This document shows positions 60,923-64,000 of a stretch of DNA of 64,000 nucleotides, piece after piece. A program made the position numbers and the translations under genes. The stretch comes from JAEULH01 sp963789785 (GTDB lineage Bacteria > Pseudomonadota > Alphaproteobacteria > Rhodospirillales > Defluviicoccaceae), in assembly GCA_963789785.1 (NCBI GenBank), contig CAWBNC010000028.1, positions 3,073 to 67,072 of the forward strand. The letters are read 5' to 3'. The first letter of the stretch is position 1; each line of letters opens with the position of its first letter. A model generated the notes under the pieces. That model was not told where the DNA came from. It searched no databases and was given only the letters and a program-made list of their open reading frames with translations.

Positions 60923-61195
60923 TCTATCGGCCGGGCGCCGCGGGAAGGCCACGGGCGGCGGGAGCTCCGGTGCGGGTAGCGGAATGCGGCAGGTCATGCG
61001 CGCTGAAACGCTTTACCTCCTGCGCTGTCCCACCCATATCCCCAGCGATCCGCCGTCTTAGCCGCGGGCCGGATGGCCGGCCTGTACTTTCGGGCGACAG
61101 GGTTTGTCTTCCAGCGCGACGAGCAGGTGAGTTTTAAGGACTTTTCGACTAAACTAACCGTGAGCGCACATCGTCACAAGAGGGAGGTCCAGGGA

Positions 61196-62681
61196 TTGTC
61201 CTGGAGGCACGCCAAGGCACTGCTGGTTGTAATCTCGGCTCTGGTCTTCGGGGCCAGCCTCACACCCGCGCTCAACGGCTGCGCCGGCGACAGATCCGGT
61301 GCGGAGCGGGTGGCTCAGGCGATCGGGGTCGATCCGTATCGGCTCGACGATGACGGCGCTCGGGAGCTTGCCCGTTTCAACCACGTCTTTACCACCTACG
61401 CGGACAACCCCAGCGACATTCGCGAGCTGAAGCAGTTCCGAGACGTCTACAAGCGGATCCGAGCCAATTACGTTACGCCCGTCGACGATACCGCGTTGAT
61501 CGACGCCGCGCTCAAAGGTGTGGTCGAAAGCGACGCGGCGCCCGGTCGGTGCCTGCCGAGCAGTCTCGTCGACACCGCGCTGGAGGCGATGACCGCGTCG
61601 CTCGATCCGCATTCGGCCTATCTCGATCCGGAGGCGCTGAAGGAATCCGAATTGGTGACGACCGGCGAGTTCGGCGGCCTCGGCATTCAGGTCACCCAGG
61701 ACGGCGACAAGATCAAGGTCATCTCGCCGATCGAAGGCACCCCGGCGGAGCGGGCGGGCGTGCAGCCCGGCGATCTGATCACCCATCTCGACCGCAAGGC
61801 CATCACCGGGATGAGCCTGCGCGAGGCGGTCCACGCCATGCGCGGTGCGCCGGGCACGCCGATCCTGCTGACGCTGAAGCGTGGCGAGAAGCAGCCTTCG
61901 ACATCTCGATCACCCGCGACGTCATCGCAATTCAGCCGGTGCGCTGGTCCGTGGAGAAAGACATCGGCTACCTTCGGGTCGCCAGCTTCAACGAGAAGAC
62001 GGCCGATGCGCTTGACGAGGCGCTGGCGGAACTGCGCAAGCAGCCGGGTGTGCGTGGGCTGGTTCTCGATCTGCGCAACAATCCGGGCGGCCTGCTCGAC
62101 CAGTCCCTGGCCGTCGCCGACGCGTTTCTTGACGACGGCGTAATCGTCTCGATCCGCGGCCGGGAGAAGGGCACCGGGCGCGCCTTTCAGGCGAGCAAAG
62201 GCGATCTCGCCCGCGGCTGGCCGATGGTGGTTCTGATCAACGCCGGTTCGGCGTCGGCGTCGGAGATCGTTGCCGCGGCGTTGCAGGACCACGGCCGCGC
62301 CGTCGTCATGGGCAACCGGTCGTTCGGCAAGGGCTCCGTGCAGACGGTGCTGCGCCTGCCGCAGGAAGGCGCGCTGAAGCTGACCACGGCCCTTTACTAT
62401 GCGCCGAATGGCGAGACCATTCAGGCGCGCGGCGTCGAGCCGAACATCCATCTGACAGGCATGGAGGAGAGCGGCGAGGAGGCCCACGAGGTCGATCTTC
62501 CCGGCGCGCTTCCGGCCCAGGGCGTGATGCCGCAGGTTGAGGCGCAGGCCGCGGTCGATGCCAAGGCGTGCCCGCCCTCGGCAAGGCCGAAGACCGCGAG
62601 ATCGGCTGTGCCGTCGCCTATCTTCAGGCTGGCTCGCCGGAGCGCTTCGTCGCCTCGATCGGCCGCCGATCGGCGCTGTAA
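61196..62681 (+). CDS. ctpA: S41 family C-terminal processing peptidase (two indels)
   Basis: A periplasmic tail-specific protease. After a signal/membrane segment (ALLVVISALVFGASLTPAL) comes a Ctp N-terminal region, a PDZ domain (about 135-205, FGGLGIQVTQDGDKIKVISP) and the protease core with the Ser/Lys pair in LINAGSASASEIVAAAL and GNRSFGKGSVQT. I chose a TTG at 61196, with GGGAGG upstream; no better ATG exists. An apparent -1 near 61895 (TTT to TT) and a +1 near 62572 break the frame; the natural C-terminus ends SIGRRSAL. Confidence 0.88.
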
Positions 62682-62717
62682 GGCCGGTCGGCGGCGAGCC
62701 TGAAAGAGGAGTCTCGC

Positions 62718-63320
62718 GTGCGGGTCGTCGGGGCTTTCTGGCTCGGACTGTTCGTCGTCCTCCTCGCCGGCTGTGGCACGTCGGTGCGGACCTTCAGCGA
62801 AGCCGACGCGACGGCCGATTTCTCCAGCCTCCGCACCTACGCCTGGCGCGGCGAGGGCGTCGATACCCAGCCGCCGGGCGGCGCGTCGACATCTCCCGGC
62901 GTTACCGCCCTGACCTTGCAGGCGATCCGCGACGCCGTTGGGGCCGGGCTGGCGGAGCGGGGCTTGCGGCCGGGCGATCAGCCGGACATGCTGGTCGATG
63001 TTCGCGCCGGCACCCGCGAGCGGCTGCAGACCACCTTCTGGGCCCGCGACCCATTCGTCGATCGGCGCTTCGGGCGCTAACCCCGGGTGGCCGCTGACCG
63101 ATCGGCGGACGGTGATACGGTCGAGGAAAGCCTTGTCGCCATCGACATGTTCGACGCCCGGACCGGCAAGGCCATCTGGTCAGGGATCGGCGCGACGCCG
63201 GCGCAACTGACCGCCAACGACCGGCAGACCATCGACGACGTCGTCGCCGAGATCCTTCGCGACTTCCCGCCCGCTCCATCGTCCAGCTTTTTGCCCGGTC
63301 ATGGCTGGGTGCGGGCCTGA
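62718..63320 (+). CDS. DUF4136 lipoprotein (two indels)
   Basis: A GTG at 62718 with AGAGGAG six bases upstream starts a lipoprotein signal (VVLLAGCGTSVRTFSEADAT, lipobox Cys). The DUF4136 core includes ADFSSLRTYAWRGE and ALTLQAIRDAVGAGLAERGL. After a +1 near 63074 and a -1 near 63107, the end is DTVEESLVAIDMFDARTGKAIWSG and VAEILRDFPP. About 200 residues, outer-membrane or periplasmic. Function unknown. Confidence 0.78.
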
Positions 63321-63827
63321 AACATGTCGAGGGTGATCTGCCGGATCAGAGCCTGGGCCCTGCCGTCGCTGTCGCTGCCGACCTCGCCGATGCGGCCCTC
63401 GACATTGGCGAGCACCCGCCCGCCGGCGCAGAAGGTTGCCAGCACCCGCGCCGTGCCCCTTCCATCCTCCGCGCCGCCCGCCACCGATCCCGCGCAGTTG
63501 GCCGCGCCGCCGGCGCCCCGCGGCGGGTTGAAGGTCACGACGATGCGCATGTCCGATTGGCCGCGGCGACCGGGTCGGCGGTGAACCGCGGCTGCGCGTG
63601 CCACGTCACCGCCCGGGTCATCGCATCGACGACCATGGCCTGGACGGCTGTCTGCTCGGCGGCATAGGGCCGGCCGCGGACCTCGACCAGATCGGCATCG
63701 CCGGCTGAACGAACTGCCAAGCGTCATCGAGGCGCAGGGTCACCGTCGTGATCGGTGCCTCGTCGCAGGTCGCCAGCACCGTACCGGCGACGGCGAAGCC
63801 TGCAAGCAGAATGGGCCAGAGCCTCAT
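63299..63827 (-). CDS. Hypothetical exported protein (two frameshifts)
   Basis: A signal sequence (MRLWPILLAGFAVAGTVLATC) is followed in shifting frames by TTVTLRLDDAWQFV, SAGDADLVEVRGRPYAAEQT, TWHAQPRFTADP and SDMRIVVTFNPPRGAGGAANC. It ends GRAQALIRQITLDMFQARTQP. Indels are needed near 63705 and 63560. Several cysteines suggest a periplasmic fold. No family recognised. Its 3' end overlaps the convergent DUF4136 gene by 22 bases. Confidence 0.55.
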
Positions 63828-63842
63828 CGCCGCTGTCCAAGC

Positions 63843-64000
63843 TCACATCGGCTGGGTGATCGTGATCGCGCCGCGGATGTCGCCTTCGTTGTAGCCGATC
63901 GCGGCATCGTTAGCATAGACCGCCGAGATTTTCTCGCGGGGCCGAGGCCTGTGAGGCGGGGCACGCGGGCGCCGTACCACTGCCCGTTGGTTGACATCTT
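63843..64000 (-). CDS. Partial hypothetical protein, 3' end only
   Basis: The minus-strand frame ends ISAVYANDAAIGYNEGDIRG, then AITITQPM and a stop at 63843-63845. Its upstream part runs off the window and appears to change frame near 63940. The pattern looks protein-like, but I do not recognise the family. Confidence 0.4.
   Translation of the reverse strand, partial: DVNQRAVVRRPRAPPHRPRPREKISAVYANDAAIGYNEGDIRGAITITQPM

Overview
The window looks like chromosome of a high-GC alphaproteobacterium, probably of the Rhodospirillales. The evidence is a DUF4167 gene beside prmC/prfA, a lysC-ptsP neighbourhood, a ubiG/NDUFAF5-like/CtaA (COX15-type) complement, purS-purQ-purL as separate genes, a RodZ/ispG/hisS string and alphaproteobacterial intergenic palindromes. 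A Defluviicoccus-like lineage is possible, but that is only an impression.

Layout. 1-3159: a complete IS630-family element between a broken beta-propeller lectin fragment and a GMC oxidoreductase. 3.7-15.9 kb: a long minus-strand run, in transcription order lysC, nitronate monooxygenase, ptsP, rodZ-like, ispG, hisS, hemA (glutamyl-tRNA reductase), prfA, prmC, DUF4167. 16-23.3 kb: housekeeping genes (ubiG; nitrilase/DUF1178/grxC/comF on the minus strand; an NDUFAF5-like methyltransferase, sfsA, map, radC on the plus strand). 23.3-24.7 kb: an IS1595-type remnant, palindromic repeats and a VOC protein. 25-30.8 kb: a Hyb-type [NiFe]-hydrogenase operon (hybO-A-B-C-D, minus). 31.1-33.9 kb: a GltS-type symporter and a TAXI-type binding lipoprotein. 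34.2-38.4 kb: HdeD-like protein, P3A-type H+-ATPase and PPK2, with a 3 x 19-bp tandem repeat just before the ATPase. 38.5-41.7 kb: DUF2062, MFS transporter, Ntn-hydrolase-like protein. 41.7-50 kb: purB, a tartrate/D-malate dehydrogenase, DUF1476, NRDE and purC-S-Q-L. 50-53.1 kb: bolA, grxD, two conserved unknowns and an epimerase-like protein. 53.2-58.8 kb: a CBS protein, a cNMP-CBS-DUF294 regulator, a sensor/DnaQ-like exonuclease fusion and a TPR protein. 58.8-64 kb: cobA, ctaA, ctpA, a DUF4136 lipoprotein and two unknowns.

The main caution concerns sequence quality. From about 26.8 kb onward many genes that should be essential (purB, purQ, purL, cobA, ctaA and others) are broken by single-base indels. 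I count nearly sixty apparent +1 insertions and about six apparent -1 deletions, most of the latter in short homopolymers. Between 3.2 and 26.8 kb only one such event occurs in a host gene. This fits consensus error in the sequence better than biology. I therefore annotate these genes as single loci with approximate indel positions rather than as fragments.

Functionally, the window joins translation termination, isoprenoid and tetrapyrrole synthesis; hydrogen oxidation or evolution at the membrane; proton pumping with polyphosphate-dependent nucleotide phosphorylation; purine synthesis; and a signalling cluster in which a nucleotide-sensing DUF294 protein sits directly before an exonuclease fused to a degenerate sensor kinase.
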